Below, one piece after another: positions 1 through 10,492 of a stretch of 64,000 bases of DNA. The notes below the pieces were generated by a model. The model was not told the origin of the DNA. It saw nothing but the letters and a program-made list of their open reading frames with translations, and did not search any database. Within the stretch, counting starts at the first letter, position 1, and each line of letters begins with the position of its first letter. Position numbers and translations under genes: made by a program. Origin of the DNA: Microbulbifer agarilyticus (lineage in GTDB: Bacteria; Pseudomonadota; Gammaproteobacteria; Pseudomonadales; Cellvibrionaceae); NCBI RefSeq assembly GCF_020171345.1, contig NZ_JAIUZM010000005.1, positions 186,001 to 250,000 of the forward strand, read 5' to 3'.

Positions 1-2327
1 CCGGTTCCTCCATTGGTGTGAACGACTTCGAGATCCCGGCAGCCAAGGCTGACCTGATTGCGTCTGCAGAGGCGGAAGTAAAAGAGATCGAAAGCCAGTT
101 TGCCTCCGGTCTTGTGACTGCGGGTGAGAAATACAACAAGGTCATCGACGTCTGGTCCCGTACCAACGACAAGGTGACCCAGGCGATGATGGCCGGCATC
201 AAGAAAGAGCCGGTGGTGGATCGCGAGGGTAATGACACCGAGCAGGACTCCTTCAACTCCGTATACATGTACGCCGACTCCGGCGCACGGGGTTCTGAAG
301 CGCAGATTCGTCAGCTGGCCGGTATGCGTGGCCTGATGGCGCGTCCAGATGGCTCGATTATCGAAAACGCCATTACCGCGAATTTCCGTGAAGGTTTGAG
401 CGTACTGCAGTACTTCATCTCGACCCACGGTGCTCGTAAAGGTTTGGCGGATACCGCACTGAAAACCGCGAACTCCGGTTACCTGACCCGTCGTCTGGTA
501 GACGTGGCGCAGGACGTGGTAATTACCGAAATCGACTGTGGTACCGACGAAGGTCTGACCATGACCCCGGTGATCGAGGGTGGTGACGTGATCGAATCCC
601 TGGGTGACCGTATCCTGGGACGAGTGGTTGCGCGCGACGTAGCCAAGCCTGGCAGCGAAGAAATCGCGGTTCCGGCCGGCACCATGATCGATGAAGCCTG
701 GGTAGAGCGTATCGAAGGCATGGGTATCGATGAGGTTATGGTGCGTTCCGCCATCACTTGTGCCACCGCGCACGGTATCTGTGCCCAGTGTTACGGCCGT
801 GACCTGGCGCGCGGTCACCGCGCGAACCCGGGTGAGTCTGTGGGCGTTGTCGCCGCACAGTCCATTGGTGAGCCGGGTACCCAGCTGACCATGCGTACCT
901 TCCACATCGGTGGTGCGGCAAGCCGTGCTTCTGCAGCGGATAGCATCCAGGTGAAACAGGCCGGTACTGTGCGCTTGCACAACCTGAAGACCGTGAAAAC
1001 CGAAGCGGGTAACTTGGTTGCGGTTTCTCGTTCCGGTGAGCTGGCGGTTGCCGACCCCGCTGGTCGTGAGCGTGAGCGCTACAAGCTGCCTTACGGTGCG
1101 ATCATCAGCGTTGACGAAGGTTCCAGCATCGACGGTGGTCAGATCGTGGCCAAGTGGGATCCGCATACCCACCCGATCATCACCGAGGTTGCGGGTTGGG
1201 TGAAGCTGTCCGGCATGGAAGACGGTCTGTCTATTCGCAAGCAGACTGACGAAATCACGGGCCTGTCCTCCATCGAAGTGATCGATCCGGCTGAGCGCCC
1301 GGCGGCGGGTAAAGACCTGCGTCCGGCTGTGACTCTGGTGGACGAGAATGGCGAAGAGTTGACTCTGGCGAACTCCAACGCGCCGGCGCACTACGCACTG
1401 CCGCCGCGCGCAATCCTGAGCCTGAAGGACAGCGACAAGGTGAACGTTGGTGATGTAATCGCACGTATTCCACAAGAATCCGGCGGTACCAAGGACATCA
1501 CCGGTGGTCTGCCGCGCGTTGCTGACCTGTTCGAAGCGCGTAAGCCGAAAGAGCCGTCCATCCTGGCGGAAATCTCCGGTACCGTTTCTTTCGGTAAAGA
1601 GACCAAAGGCAAGGTTCGTCTGCAGATTACCCCGCAGGACGGCAAGCCGCTGGCCAACGGCAAGGATCACTACGAAGTACTGATTCCGAAGCATCGCCAG
1701 CTGACCGTATTTGAAGGTGAAACCGTAGCGAAGGGTGAGGTGATCTCCGATGGCCCGTCCAACCCGCACGACATTCTGCGCCTGAAGGGCGTGGAAGAGT
1801 TGGCGCGCTACATTACCAATGAGATCCAGGAGGTTTACCGCCTCCAGGGTGTAGGCATTAACGACAAGCACATTGAAACCATTGTGCGTCAGATGCTGCG
1901 TAAGGTTGAGATCCTTGAGATGGGTGACTCCGAGTTCATCAAGGGCGACCAGGTGGAATACCAGCGCGTGGTAGAAGAGAACGAGCGTCTGCGTGCCGAA
2001 GGCAAGCAACCGGCTCAGTACGAGCGCCTGCTGCTGGGTATCACCAAAGCGTCTCTGGCGACCGAGTCCTTCCTGTCAGCGGCCTCCTTCCAGGAGACCA
2101 CCCGCGTACTGACCGAAGCAGCGGTAACCGGTAAGGGCGATAACCTGCGCGGCCTGAAAGAAAACGTGGTAGTGGGTCGTCTGATCCCGGCCGGTACCGG
2201 TCTCGCCTACCACGCCGAGCGCAAGCGCAAGCGCACCCAGCAGCAGACCCAAGGCTTCGCCGAAGGTCCTTCTGCTGAAGAGGTGGAAGCGGCGCTGACC
2301 GAAGCCCTGAAATCTTCCGGGGAATAA
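1..2327 (+). CDS. rpoC: RNA polymerase beta' subunit, C-terminal part (5' end outside window)
   Basis: This is the C-terminal ~775 residues of the roughly 1400-residue beta' subunit; the reading frame is open from base 3 to the window edge, so the gene starts upstream. Visible landmarks are the bridge-helix region ([20 protein letters not shown]), the second zinc site built from the Cys in EIDCGTDEG and the three Cys of [11 protein letters not shown], and the trigger-loop region ([10 protein letters not shown]). The C-terminal repeat domain ends in a low-complexity tail. The str operon follows, the usual rpoBC-rpsL order. No frameshift or truncation is visible. Identification is secure from the family motifs. 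Confidence 0.98.
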   Translation, partial: GSSIGVNDFEIPAAKADLIASAEAEVKEIESQFASGLVTAGEKYNKVIDVWSRTNDKVTQAMMAGIKKEPVVDREGNDTEQDSFNSVYMYADSGARGSEAQIRQLAGMRGLMARPDGSIIENAITANFREGLSVLQYFISTHGARKGLADTALKTANSGYLTRRLVDVAQDVVITEIDCGTDEGLTMTPVIEGGDVIESLGDRILGRVVARDVAKPGSEEIAVPAGTMIDEAWVERIEGMGIDEVMVRSAITCATAHGICAQCYGRDLARGHRANPGESVGVVAAQSIGEPGTQLTMRTFHIGGAASRASAADSIQVKQAGTVRLHNLKTVKTEAGNLVAVSRSGELAVADPAGRERERYKLPYGAIISVDEGSSIDGGQIVAKWDPHTHPIITEVAGWVKLSGMEDGLSIRKQTDEITGLSSIEVIDPAERPAAGKDLRPAVTLVDENGEELTLANSNAPAHYALPPRAILSLKDSDKVNVGDVIARIPQESGGTKDITGGLPRVADLFEARKPKEPSILAEISGTVSFGKETKGKVRLQITPQDGKPLANGKDHYEVLIPKHRQLTVFEGETVAKGEVISDGPSNPHDILRLKGVEELARYITNEIQEVYRLQGVGINDKHIETIVRQMLRKVEILEMGDSEFIKGDQVEYQRVVEENERLRAEGKQPAQYERLLLGITKASLATESFLSAASFQETTRVLTEAAVTGKGDNLRGLKENVVVGRLIPAGTGLAYHAERKRKRTQQQTQGFAEGPSAEEVEAALTEALKSSGE

Positions 2328-2347
2328 GGTCAACGAAACGGAGTAGT

Positions 2348-2435
2348 CTGACTGGAAGGTTCTGTCTATACGGCGTTTTCCAGTCAGTTCCGGATCGAAA
2401 TCACCAAGCGATGTAAGTGTTTACTTCGCTTGGTG
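2348..2435 (+). other. Two consecutive stem-loops after rpoC
   Basis: Two perfect 10-bp inverted repeats lie in the rpoC-rpsL gap. The first pairs 2348-2357 with 2378-2387 around a 20-nt loop. The second pairs 2402-2411 with 2426-2435 and continues inward through one T-T mismatch with four more pairs (2413-2416 with 2421-2424), leaving the loop GTGT. Neither is followed by a T tract, so they are not classic intrinsic terminators. They could protect the rpoC 3' end, be processing sites, or assist termination. The second ends one base before the putative -35 box of the str promoter. Confidence 0.5.
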
Positions 2436-2436
2436 G

Positions 2437-2465
2437 TTGACTCGGGGATGCGGCGTTTATAGAAT
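2437..2465 (+). promoter_or_regulatory. Probable sigma70-type promoter of the str operon
   Basis: TTGACT (2437-2442) and TAGAAT (2460-2465) are separated by 17 bases and followed by a GC-rich discriminator (GCGGCCCCC). That layout is typical of stringently controlled ribosomal promoters. The same arrangement, with the same TAGAAT -10 box, recurs upstream of rpsJ. The site would drive rpsL-rpsG-fusA-tuf independently of rpoBC. It is called from sequence pattern only. Confidence 0.65.
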
Positions 2466-2537
2466 GCGGCCCCCGCTAATGGGGTGCGATTGCCTGACGG
2501 ACTTCAGGTTCGCCGGTATATCGCGCACTGACGATAG

Positions 2538-2574
2538 GCCCTCACTGCTGTAACTGGTGGGGGCGTTTTATTTT
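2538..2574 (+). terminator. Attenuator-like hairpin in the rpsL leader
   Basis: GCCCTCAC (2538-2545) can pair with GGTGGGGGC (2556-2564), with one G-T wobble and one unpaired base. A T-rich stretch (GTTTTATTTT) follows directly. It lies inside the leader of the proposed str promoter and ends just before the rpsL ribosome-binding site (TTGGAGTG). It could act as a leaky terminator/attenuator or simply be a structured leader. No experimental support is visible. Confidence 0.35.
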
Positions 2575-2581
2575 GGAGTGA

Positions 2582-2962
<381 letters not shown>

Positions 2963-3090
2963 TCCCCCAAGGTCAATTTGCGTTTCGGTTTAACGAATAA
3001 CCGGAGTAAGGCTGAGCTCGCCGATTTGTAGAAGCTAGTTATTAGCGAATGCGGCGGCATCTCAGAGTAACCCTGAAGAGAGGCAATTCC

Positions 3091-3561
3091 ATGCCAAGAA
3101 GACGAGTAGTCGCCAAGCGCGAAGTACTGCCCGATCCCAAGTTTGGGAACGTGACTCTGGCCAAGTTCATGAACCATGTCATGATCTCTGGTAAGAAGTC
3201 TGTGGCAGAGAGCATCGTATACGGTGCTCTGGATCTGGTTTCAGAAAAGCTGAATAAAGATCCGATTGAAATTTTTGAAGAGTCCCTGGAAAACATCGCC
3301 CCGATGGTGGAAGTAAAATCCCGTCGTGTTGGTGGTGCTACCTACCAGGTACCGGTAGAAGTGCGTCCTGCACGTCGTACCGCGCTGGCAATGCGCTGGC
3401 TGGTAGATTTCTCCCGTAAGCGCGGTGAGAAGTCTATGGCCCAGCGTCTGGCCAATGAAATGATCGACGCAGCCCAGAACAAGGGCGGTGCGGTCAAGAA
3501 GCGTGAAGACGTGCACCGTATGGCGGAAGCCAACAAAGCGTTCTCTCACTATCGTTTCTAA
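3091..3561 (+). CDS. rpsG: 30S ribosomal protein S7
   Basis: S7 is a primary binder of the 3' domain of 16S rRNA and contacts the exit-site tRNA. I start it at 3091 ([19 protein letters not shown]), which has an AGAGAGG ribosome-binding site nearby and gives the usual 156 residues; an in-frame upstream start at 3049 would add 14 non-homologous residues. The C-terminal part [21 protein letters not shown]-like helix is intact. In E. coli S7 represses the str operon by binding the rpsL-rpsG spacer; the 128-nt spacer here is long enough for such a site, though I cannot fold it reliably. Confidence 0.98.
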   Translation: MPRRRVVAKREVLPDPKFGNVTLAKFMNHVMISGKKSVAESIVYGALDLVSEKLNKDPIEIFEESLENIAPMVEVKSRRVGGATYQVPVEVRPARRTALAMRWLVDFSRKRGEKSMAQRLANEMIDAAQNKGGAVKKREDVHRMAEANKAFSHYRF

Positions 3562-3612
3562 GATAGTGTCGCTTCTAAGTCTGATGAATATTTACATCGG
3601 CAATTAAAACCG

Positions 3613-3658
3613 AAAGGCAGCACGGCCAGTTTTTAAACACCCGGCCTGGCTGCCTTTT
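3613..3658 (+). other. Hairpin between rpsG and fusA
   Basis: GGCAGC (3616-3621) pairs with GCTGCC (3649-3654), and GGCC pairs with GGCC just inside. The stem is followed by TTTT and preceded by AAA, giving a weak intrinsic-terminator or attenuator shape. It lies between rpsG and the fusA start codon. It may adjust the S7/EF-G ratio, as read-through must still occur if fusA and tuf rely on the rpsL promoter. Confidence 0.4.
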
Positions 3659-3681
3659 GCCGTTATATCGAGGATACAACT

Positions 3682-5790
3682 GTGGCACGTAAAACGCCTA
3701 TCGAACGCTATCGTAATATCGGTATCTGCGCCCACGTAGACGCCGGTAAAACCACGACTACCGAGCGCGTACTGTTCTACACCGGTCTGTCCCACAAAAT
3801 TGGTGAGGTGCACGAAGGCGCCGCAACCATGGACTGGATGGAGCAGGAACAAGAGCGCGGTATCACCATTACTTCTGCAGCAACCACCTGTTTCTGGGCT
3901 GGTATGCAGCAGCAGTTTCCGCAGCATCGCGTAAACATCATCGACACCCCGGGACACGTTGACTTCACCATTGAAGTAGAACGCTCCCTGCGTGTTCTCG
4001 ATGGCGCGGTCGTTGTACTGTGCGGCTCTTCAGGCGTTCAGCCTCAGACCGAAACCGTATGGCGCCAGGCGAACAAGTACGAAGTACCGCGCATGGTATT
4101 CGTAAACAAGATGGACCGTGCCGGTGCGGACTTCCGCAAGGTTGTGGGCCAGCTGAAAGATCGCCTGAATGCGAACGCTGTACCTCTGCAAATGACCATT
4201 GGCTCTGAAGACGAGTTCAAAGGCGTTGTAGACCTGATCAAAATGAAAGCCATCCTGTGGAACGAAGACGACATGGGCATGACTTTCGAATACGGCGACA
4301 TCCCGGCGGATATGCAGGACGAGTGCGAAGAAATGCGCGAGTTCCTGGTTGAAGCGGCTGCGGAAGCGACCGAAGAACTGATGGAAAAGTACCTGGAAGA
4401 AGGTGAGCTGACCGAAGAAGAGATCAAGTCAGCGATCCGTCAGCGTACCCTGGCTAACGAAATCGTACCGGTTCTGGGCGGCTCTGCGTTCAAGAACAAG
4501 GGCGTACAGGCCATGCTGGACGCGGTTATCGAGTTCCTGCCTGCCCCGAACCAGGTTAAGGCGATCGAAGGTACTCTGCTCGACGCGGCTGAAACTGTTG
4601 AAACCCGTGAAGCTGACGACAATGCACCGTTTGCTGCACTGGCGTTCAAAATCGCGACCGACCCCTTCGTTGGTACTCTGACCTTCTTCCGTGTGTACTC
4701 CGGTAAGCTGGAAAGCGGCACCGCGGTATACAACTCCGTGAAGCAGAAGAAAGAGCGTGTCGGCCGTATGGTACAGATGCACTCCAACGACCGTCAGGAA
4801 ATCAAAGAAGTACTGGCAGGTGACATCGCCGCGGCCATCGGCCTGAAAGATGTGACCACTGGTGACACCCTGTGTTCTGAGGACGCCAAGATCGTCCTCG
4901 AGCGTATGGAGTTCCCGGAGCCGGTAATCTCCGTAGCGGTAGAGCCGAAGTCCAAGCCGGACCAGGAAAAAATGGGCATCGCACTGGGCAAGCTGGCTCA
5001 GGAAGACCCGTCTTTCCGCGTCAAGACCGACGAAGAGACTGGCCAGACCATCATCTCCGGTATGGGTGAGCTGCACCTGGACATCATCGTTGACCGCATG
5101 CGTCGTGAGTTCAACGTTGAAGCCAACATCGGTAAGCCTCAGGTTGCCTACCGTGAAACCATCCGCAACACCTCTGAGATCGAAGGCAAGTTCGTTCGTC
5201 AGTCCGGTGGTCGCGGTCAGTACGGTCACGTTTGGGTGAAATTCGAGCCGGCAGAGGACGAGTCCGCTGAAGGTCTGGAATTCGTCAACGAGATCGTTGG
5301 TGGTGTGGTACCGAAGGAATATATCCCGGCAGTAAACAAGGGTATTGAAGAGCAGATGCAGAACGGTGTTCTGGCTGGCTACCCGCTGCTGGGCCTGAAG
5401 GCTACCCTGTATGACGGCTCTTTCCACGATGTGGACTCCAACGAAATGGCGTTCAAGATCGCGGGCTCCATGGCTACCAAGAAGCTGGCAGACGTGGGCG
5501 GTGCTGTACTGCTCGAGCCGGTGATGAAGGTAGAAGTGGTTACCCCGGAAGAGAACATGGGTGACGTAGTAGGCGACCTGAACCGTCGTCGCGGCCTGAT
5601 CCAGGGCATGGACGAAAATGCGTCCGGTAAAGTTGTAAACGCGGAAGTGCCGCTGGCCGAAATGTTCGGTTACGCCACCGACCTGCGTTCTGCTACCCAG
5701 GGCCGTGCTACTTACACCATGGAATTCCTGAAGTACGCGGAAGCGCCGAAAAACGTCGCTGACGAAATCATTGCAAAGAACAAAGCTTAA
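3682..5790 (+). CDS. fusA: Elongation factor G
   Basis: EF-G is the cytoplasmic GTPase that drives translocation and, with RRF, ribosome recycling. The protein is 702 residues and starts with GTG ([20 protein letters not shown]). GTPase motifs are all present: G1 AHVDAGKTT, the switch region [13 protein letters not shown]3 DTPGHVDF and G4 NKMDRAG. Domains II to V follow, with the conserved domain IV segment [12 protein letters not shown] and the domain V end [12 protein letters not shown]. It lies between rpsG and tuf in the standard str order. No sign of the truncated or divergent EF-G2 type is seen. Confidence 0.98.
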   Translation: MARKTPIERYRNIGICAHVDAGKTTTTERVLFYTGLSHKIGEVHEGAATMDWMEQEQERGITITSAATTCFWAGMQQQFPQHRVNIIDTPGHVDFTIEVERSLRVLDGAVVVLCGSSGVQPQTETVWRQANKYEVPRMVFVNKMDRAGADFRKVVGQLKDRLNANAVPLQMTIGSEDEFKGVVDLIKMKAILWNEDDMGMTFEYGDIPADMQDECEEMREFLVEAAAEATEELMEKYLEEGELTEEEIKSAIRQRTLANEIVPVLGGSAFKNKGVQAMLDAVIEFLPAPNQVKAIEGTLLDAAETVETREADDNAPFAALAFKIATDPFVGTLTFFRVYSGKLESGTAVYNSVKQKKERVGRMVQMHSNDRQEIKEVLAGDIAAAIGLKDVTTGDTLCSEDAKIVLERMEFPEPVISVAVEPKSKPDQEKMGIALGKLAQEDPSFRVKTDEETGQTIISGMGELHLDIIVDRMRREFNVEANIGKPQVAYRETIRNTSEIEGKFVRQSGGRGQYGHVWVKFEPAEDESAEGLEFVNEIVGGVVPKEYIPAVNKGIEEQMQNGVLAGYPLLGLKATLYDGSFHDVDSNEMAFKIAGSMATKKLADVGGAVLLEPVMKVEVVTPEENMGDVVGDLNRRRGLIQGMDENASGKVVNAEVPLAEMFGYATDLRSATQGRATYTMEFLKYAEAPKNVADEIIAKNKA

Positions 5791-5832
5791 GCTTTAGTCC
5801 CTTTAAAACTTTTTAGTTAGAGGATCCTGAAA

Positions 5833-7026
5833 ATGGGAAAAGAAAAGTTTGAACGTTCCAAGCCCCACGTAAACGTGGGCACCATCGGTCACGTTGACCA
5901 CGGTAAAACCACTCTGACTGCTGCACTGACTCGCGTATGTGCAGAAGTATGGGGCGGCGACGCTGTTGCTTTCGACGGTATCGACAACGCTCCGGAAGAG
6001 CGTGAGCGTGGTATCACCATCGCAACCTCTCACGTTGAATACGAGTCCCCGACCCGTCACTACGCACACGTAGATTGCCCGGGACACGCCGACTACGTTA
6101 AGAACATGATCACCGGTGCTGCTCAGATGGACGGCGCTATCCTGGTATGTTCCGCAGCTGACGGCCCCATGCCGCAGACTCGTGAGCACATCCTGCTGTC
6201 TCGTCAGGTAGGTGTACCGTACATCGTGGTATTCCTGAACAAAGCCGACATGGTTGACGACGAAGAGCTGCTGGAACTGGTTGAGATGGAAGTTCGTGAA
6301 CTTCTGGACCAGTACGAGTTCCCGGGTGACGACACCCCGATCATCGTTGGTTCCGCTCTGATGGCGCTGAACGGCGAAGACGACAACGAAATGGGTACCA
6401 CCGCTGTTAAGAAGCTGGTTGAAACCCTGGACGAGTACATTCCGGAGCCGGAGCGTGCGGTAGACCAGCCGTTCCTGATGCCGATCGAAGACGTATTCTC
6501 CATCTCCGGTCGTGGTACCGTAGTTACCGGTCGTGTTGAGCGTGGTGTTATCAACACTGGTGACGAGATCGAGATCGTTGGTATCAAAGAAACCACCACT
6601 ACTACCTGTACTGGTGTAGAAATGTTCCGCAAGCTGCTGGACGAAGGCCGCGCTGGTGAGAACATTGGTGCGCTGCTGCGTGGTACCAAGCGTGACGAAG
6701 TTGAGCGTGGTCAGGTTCTGGCTAAGCCGGGCTCCATCACCCCGCACACCAAGTTCGAAGCAGAAGTGTACGTACTGTCCAAGGACGAAGGTGGTCGTCA
6801 CACCCCGTTCTTCAAAGGCTACCGTCCGCAGTTCTACTTCCGTACCACCGACGTAACTGGTGCGTGTGAACTGCCAGAAGGTACCGAGATGGTAATGCCA
6901 GGCGATAACGTTCAGATGACCGTTACCCTGATTGCACCGATCGCAATGGAAGATGGTCTGCGCTTCGCGATCCGCGAAGGTGGCCGTACCGTTGGTGCTG
7001 GCGTTGTAGCTAAGATCATCGAGTAA
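5833..7026 (+). CDS. tuf: Elongation factor Tu
   Basis: EF-Tu delivers aminoacyl-tRNA to the ribosome as a GTP complex. The 397-residue product starts [20 protein letters not shown] and has G1 GHVDHGKTT, switch I region [17 protein letters not shown]3 DCPGHADY and G4 NKADMV, followed by the beta-barrel domains 2 and 3 ending in [12 protein letters not shown] ribosome-binding site (GAGGA) precedes the ATG. It is the last gene of the str operon and is followed by a strong terminator. Only one tuf copy is visible in this window; a second elsewhere cannot be excluded. Confidence 0.98.
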   Translation: MGKEKFERSKPHVNVGTIGHVDHGKTTLTAALTRVCAEVWGGDAVAFDGIDNAPEERERGITIATSHVEYESPTRHYAHVDCPGHADYVKNMITGAAQMDGAILVCSAADGPMPQTREHILLSRQVGVPYIVVFLNKADMVDDEELLELVEMEVRELLDQYEFPGDDTPIIVGSALMALNGEDDNEMGTTAVKKLVETLDEYIPEPERAVDQPFLMPIEDVFSISGRGTVVTGRVERGVINTGDEIEIVGIKETTTTTCTGVEMFRKLLDEGRAGENIGALLRGTKRDEVERGQVLAKPGSITPHTKFEAEVYVLSKDEGGRHTPFFKGYRPQFYFRTTDVTGACELPEGTEMVMPGDNVQMTVTLIAPIAMEDGLRFAIREGGRTVGAGVVAKIIE

Positions 7027-7047
7027 TATTTACTCTCGATCGAAAGC

Positions 7048-7083
7048 AAAAAAGCCGTGGCAGAAATGCCGCGGCTTTTTTTT
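7048..7083 (+). terminator. Bidirectional intrinsic terminator after tuf
   Basis: The stem AGCCGTGGCA (7053-7062) with TGCCGCGGCT (7067-7076) has one G-T pair and a GAAA tetraloop. Eight T residues follow at 7076-7083 and six A residues precede it at 7048-7053, so it can work on both strands. It therefore ends the str operon and also the convergent minus-strand gene at 7109-7585. This separates the str operon from the S10 operon. Confidence 0.92.
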
Positions 7084-7108
7084 GCCTCTCGGTTGTTGTC
7101 CCTTTCGG

Positions 7109-7585
7109 TTACCACCAATCCCGGCTTAGATTGCAATGGCGACTGGTCGCCATAAGACGGTCGAAATCCTCTCCGTCCAGTGCCACCAGCGATTCATGAT
7201 CGCCGGATTCCAGATAGATTGTATCGCGACTGTCCAGTCCAGTATCAACCAGCGTCGTCAGTCCGTATGCCTGACCCAGTGGTGGCAGAGCGCCGAGTTC
7301 ACAGTCGCTGAAGATGTTGCTGAATTCTGACTCGCTCACCATTTCCAGCTGATTGCGCCCCGTTTCATCGCGCACTGCGCGCATATCCAAGCCGCTGCTT
7401 GCGGGTATGACCACCATTACCATGCCCTGGTCGTCCTTTAGCAGGATCGCCTTTGCCACCCGGTCTTCACGAACATCCGCTTTGTGCGCGCTTTCACGGC
7501 TGGTCGCGCTGTGTTCATGGGGGATCACCCGGTAGTGGACGGAATGGTTATCAAGGTATCGACTGACAGTGGGTGCCATGGTCAT
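7109..7585 (-). CDS. YbaK/EbsC-family aminoacyl-tRNA deacylase
   Basis: The protein has 158 residues and matches the YbaK/ProX-type trans-editing fold, in which small cytoplasmic proteins hydrolyse mischarged aminoacyl-tRNAs. Family-like segments include the N-terminal HYRVIPHEHSATSRES, the central RVAKAILLKDDQGMVMVVIP around the conserved Lys, and the C-terminal glycine/proline turn GALPPLGQAYGL. An AGGAGG ribosome-binding site lies eight bases before the ATG chosen (MTMAP). It is a single gene converging on tuf and sharing its terminator. The substrate (Cys-tRNA-Pro, Ala-tRNA-Pro or other) cannot be decided from sequence alone. It is unrelated in function to the neighbouring kinase. Confidence 0.82.
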   Translation of the reverse strand: MTMAPTVSRYLDNHSVHYRVIPHEHSATSRESAHKADVREDRVAKAILLKDDQGMVMVVIPASSGLDMRAVRDETGRNQLEMVSESEFSNIFSDCELGALPPLGQAYGLTTLVDTGLDSRDTIYLESGDHESLVALDGEDFDRLMATSRHCNLSRDWW

Positions 7586-7746
7586 GACGTATCCCTCCTG
7601 TTTAATGTTTGAATGCCTCTACTGACAGTTTAGTTTCCCGCCGCCGGTCTTAAAGGGACATGTCCATCGTTGTATATGTCTATCCGTGATATGAGCGGCG
7701 TTCTTGAACTGACAGAGGGGGTGGTCGTGTACCGGATAAACACGAA

Positions 7747-10485
7747 TCAGGCAGATTTGGTGAGCTGCTCTAACAATTGTCGATGGCGGGCGATGATCGG
7801 CGCATCCTCGGGGAAAATACTTTCGTAGGTTTCTATTAGTCGTTTACAGATTTCTATCGCTTTTGACTTGTCGTTTTGTGCAAGGGCAATGTGCATTTCT
7901 GTTTCATCGTTTTGCAGTACGATGGGGTGGTCATGGCTAAAGGTCTTTAAGTTAATGGTTTGCGACAGCTGATTTAGTTCTCTCGCCTCTTCCAGATTGC
8001 CCTCATGCAATGCGATACGCGCAAGACGCAAGTTCCAGCTCGCCACCCCATAGTCATCGGCACCGTATTGCACGATGTTTTCCTGCTTAACCTGGTTGAT
8101 CAGCTCGATGCCGGCGGTGACATCCCCCGTTATCGCCAGCGCTTCACCGAGATTCGCGCGCGGCAAAAAGGTGGAGTCGGAGTTGTGTGGATAAATCTTG
8201 CCAAGTATGTCCACGGCCTTTTCCAGATCGGCGCGTGCCAGTGCAACGTGGCCAAGATGAAAGTTGAAGTAGCCGCGATGGTGGAAAAGTTCCGCAGTGG
8301 TTTCCAGCTCGCGCACCTCGCCGGCTAGGAAAGGGTTCAGTACCTCAGCAGCCCCTTGAAAGTCACCCAGGCGGCCCAGTAGTCGCGCATAAGTGATCGC
8401 GCTGTGCCGAAAGATTTTATTTTCGGTGCTGAAAATTTTACCGCTCACCTGATAGGCCCGCTGCGCGAGCTCACGGGCTTCCTGCCAGCGCCCAACACGC
8501 ATATAGCTCCGCGCGACAAAACGATAACTATTGAGCGTGTCCGGGTGGGACTCCCCCAATAGTTTTATGCGTTCAGCAAGTACTGCGGATTCGGTTTCCG
8601 CGGCCATGGGGAAATCTGGTTTATTGAAGTAGGCGTTAGACAGGCTGTGGTTGTTAGCCAAGCCCAGAGCGCCGCCCTGGTCGGGCATTTGCTGCCAGAT
8701 ATCCTTGGCCGCGTTCAGTACTTCGATGGCGTCATCCGGTGAACCAACACGGGAAATCAGCTGTCCCTGCCGGTGCAGCGCCTTTGCCTGCAGGCGCTTG
8801 TCGGGATGCTCCCCCAGAAGGGTGAACGCCTCTTCAAGTGCCGCTGCAGCGCCATTCACCGCGCCGGATTCCCGCTGATAGCGCCCGAGGCCGATTAATA
8901 GCTCGGCGCGCATATGGGCGGCTTCCGTTGCACTGATACCTGCCGGCAGTAGTGCGGCGGTGTCGAGTTGTTGGAGTGCTTCCTGCTGAAGTGTCGCGGC
9001 TTCGTGGTACTTGCCGACGTTGTAATTTAACTGCGCCAGTGATTTCAACAGTTGTGATTTCACGGCGGGGTCATTGTCCAGAGTCTCGCGAATCTTGCGT
9101 GCGCCGTCTTCCAGAATCTGGTCGACGTTGACGGTGCGGCTCTGGGCGCGTGCAGGCGACGCCGCTTCAAACATGTCCGTGAGAAGCGCCGTTGTGCGTT
9201 CCGCGGTGTACATCTGCCGTTTGATTTCCCGTTGTGCGTCGAGCAGGCTGTCGCGTTCCATACGCAGCTGGTCTGCCAGGTACAAAGAAGCGGCGAGCCC
9301 GAGATTAATCGCAAGCACTACAGAGGCGGCGAGGCCGCTGGCGACAGGGTGCCGGGCTACTACGCGGCCCGCGCGGTAAAACAAGCTCGAAGGTGTTGCC
9401 TGCACCGGCTCTCGGTTCAGGTAGCGCTCAATATCCCGCTGCAGATCACGGGCGCTGTCGTAGCGTCTGTCTGGCTCCTTGCGCAGCGCCTTACTGACAA
9501 TATTGTCCAGGTCGCCGCGCAGTGATTTCCGGTCTTGGATTCCCCCGCTCTCCACCCGTATCCGACTGGGTGGTGTTGTCTCCGTATGGCAGATGGCTTC
9601 CACCGCCTGCTCCGCACTGTTGTTTCCCAGCCCGTGGGGAGACCGCCCGGTAAGCAGGCAATACAGTAGTGCTCCGAGCCCATACACATCGGTGGCCATG
9701 GTGGTGCGTTCACCACGTATCTGTTCCGGGCTGGCATAGGCCAGGGTCATGCCTTGCAGGGCTGTCGCATTGGTGCGGTCCGCCTCTCCTTGCAGGGCTT
9801 TGCCAATGCCAAAATCCAATAGCTTTACCTGGCCCTGCTCGTTGACCAGTACATTTTCAGGCTTGATATCCCGGTGAATAATCAGGTGATTGTGGGCATA
9901 GCTGACCGCCTTGCAGGCTTCAATAAACAGCTGAAGCCGTGCCTTAAGGGGCAGTTTGTGGGTAAGGCAGTGTTCATGAATCGCCTTGCCCGATACATAT
10001 TCCATGACCAGATAGGGGCGGTTATCGTCGGTCGCGCCGCCGTCCAGCAGCGTCGCGATATTCGGGTGCTGCAGCTTGGCCAGGATCTGCCGTTCCTGAT
10101 GGAAGTGCTTTAACTCTTCGGCGCTGGCAAAACTCGGGGCTACCTTGATTGCCACCTGCTGCTCATAGCTGCCATCGGCCCTGCGTGCACGAAACACGAT
10201 GCCCATTCCGCCGTGGCCAATTTCTTCTTCGATTGCGAACGGGCCCAGCTGCTGCCCGGAGGGGATGCTCTGACTGAGCGTCCGTAATTGCTGGCCGATA
10301 ATATGCGTCTGCTGTGCACTGACATCGACCGTATCGTGAAACGACAGGAGTCGCTTCACTTCGCACTGTTCTTCAGGGCTGGCCTCCGCCGAGGCGAGTA
10401 GCGCATCGCGTTCGCTAACAGGCGCTTCAGCGCAGCGGTCGAACAGGTCTTTAACCGTTTTCAGGCGGATTTTGCGGTTGGACAT
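7747..10485 (-). CDS. Membrane-anchored Ser/Thr protein kinase with C-terminal TPR-like sensor region
   Basis: The protein has 912 residues. A Hanks-type kinase domain spans about residues 84-357: the Gly-rich loop IGHGGMGIVF, the ATP-binding Lys in VAIKV (114), catalytic HRDIKPEN (204-211), DFG (224-226) and ASPE (251-254) are all intact, so it should be active. One hydrophobic segment (about 381-404) follows, then a long helical region of TPR-like repeats to the C-terminus. I predict a cytoplasmic kinase and periplasmic TPRs, which is inference. The ATG lies seven bases after the stop of the ECF sigma gene, so the two are almost certainly co-transcribed and probably translationally coupled. 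This pairing is known for ECF sigma factors that are switched on by phosphorylation. The trigger and targets are unknown. Confidence 0.9.
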   Translation of the reverse strand: MSNRKIRLKTVKDLFDRCAEAPVSERDALLASAEASPEEQCEVKRLLSFHDTVDVSAQQTHIIGQQLRTLSQSIPSGQQLGPFAIEEEIGHGGMGIVFRARRADGSYEQQVAIKVAPSFASAEELKHFHQERQILAKLQHPNIATLLDGGATDDNRPYLVMEYVSGKAIHEHCLTHKLPLKARLQLFIEACKAVSYAHNHLIIHRDIKPENVLVNEQGQVKLLDFGIGKALQGEADRTNATALQGMTLAYASPEQIRGERTTMATDVYGLGALLYCLLTGRSPHGLGNNSAEQAVEAICHTETTPPSRIRVESGGIQDRKSLRGDLDNIVSKALRKEPDRRYDSARDLQRDIERYLNREPVQATPSSLFYRAGRVVARHPVASGLAASVVLAINLGLAASLYLADQLRMERDSLLDAQREIKRQMYTAERTTALLTDMFEAASPARAQSRTVNVDQILEDGARKIRETLDNDPAVKSQLLKSLAQLNYNVGKYHEAATLQQEALQQLDTAALLPAGISATEAAHMRAELLIGLGRYQRESGAVNGAAAALEEAFTLLGEHPDKRLQAKALHRQGQLISRVGSPDDAIEVLNAAKDIWQQMPDQGGALGLANNHSLSNAYFNKPDFPMAAETESAVLAERIKLLGESHPDTLNSYRFVARSYMRVGRWQEARELAQRAYQVSGKIFSTENKIFRHSAITYARLLGRLGDFQGAAEVLNPFLAGEVRELETTAELFHHRGYFNFHLGHVALARADLEKAVDILGKIYPHNSDSTFLPRANLGEALAITGDVTAGIELINQVKQENIVQYGADDYGVASWNLRLARIALHEGNLEEARELNQLSQTINLKTFSHDHPIVLQNDETEMHIALAQNDKSKAIEICKRLIETYESIFPEDAPIIARHRQLLEQLTKSA

Positions 10486-10492
10486 AACGCAT

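Noticed and set aside
4429-5427. Antisense frame opposite fusA, and a similar one opposite tuf (5803-6801)
   Set aside because: Both overlap strongly conserved genes completely and have compositions that follow from codon bias; no family motif is present.
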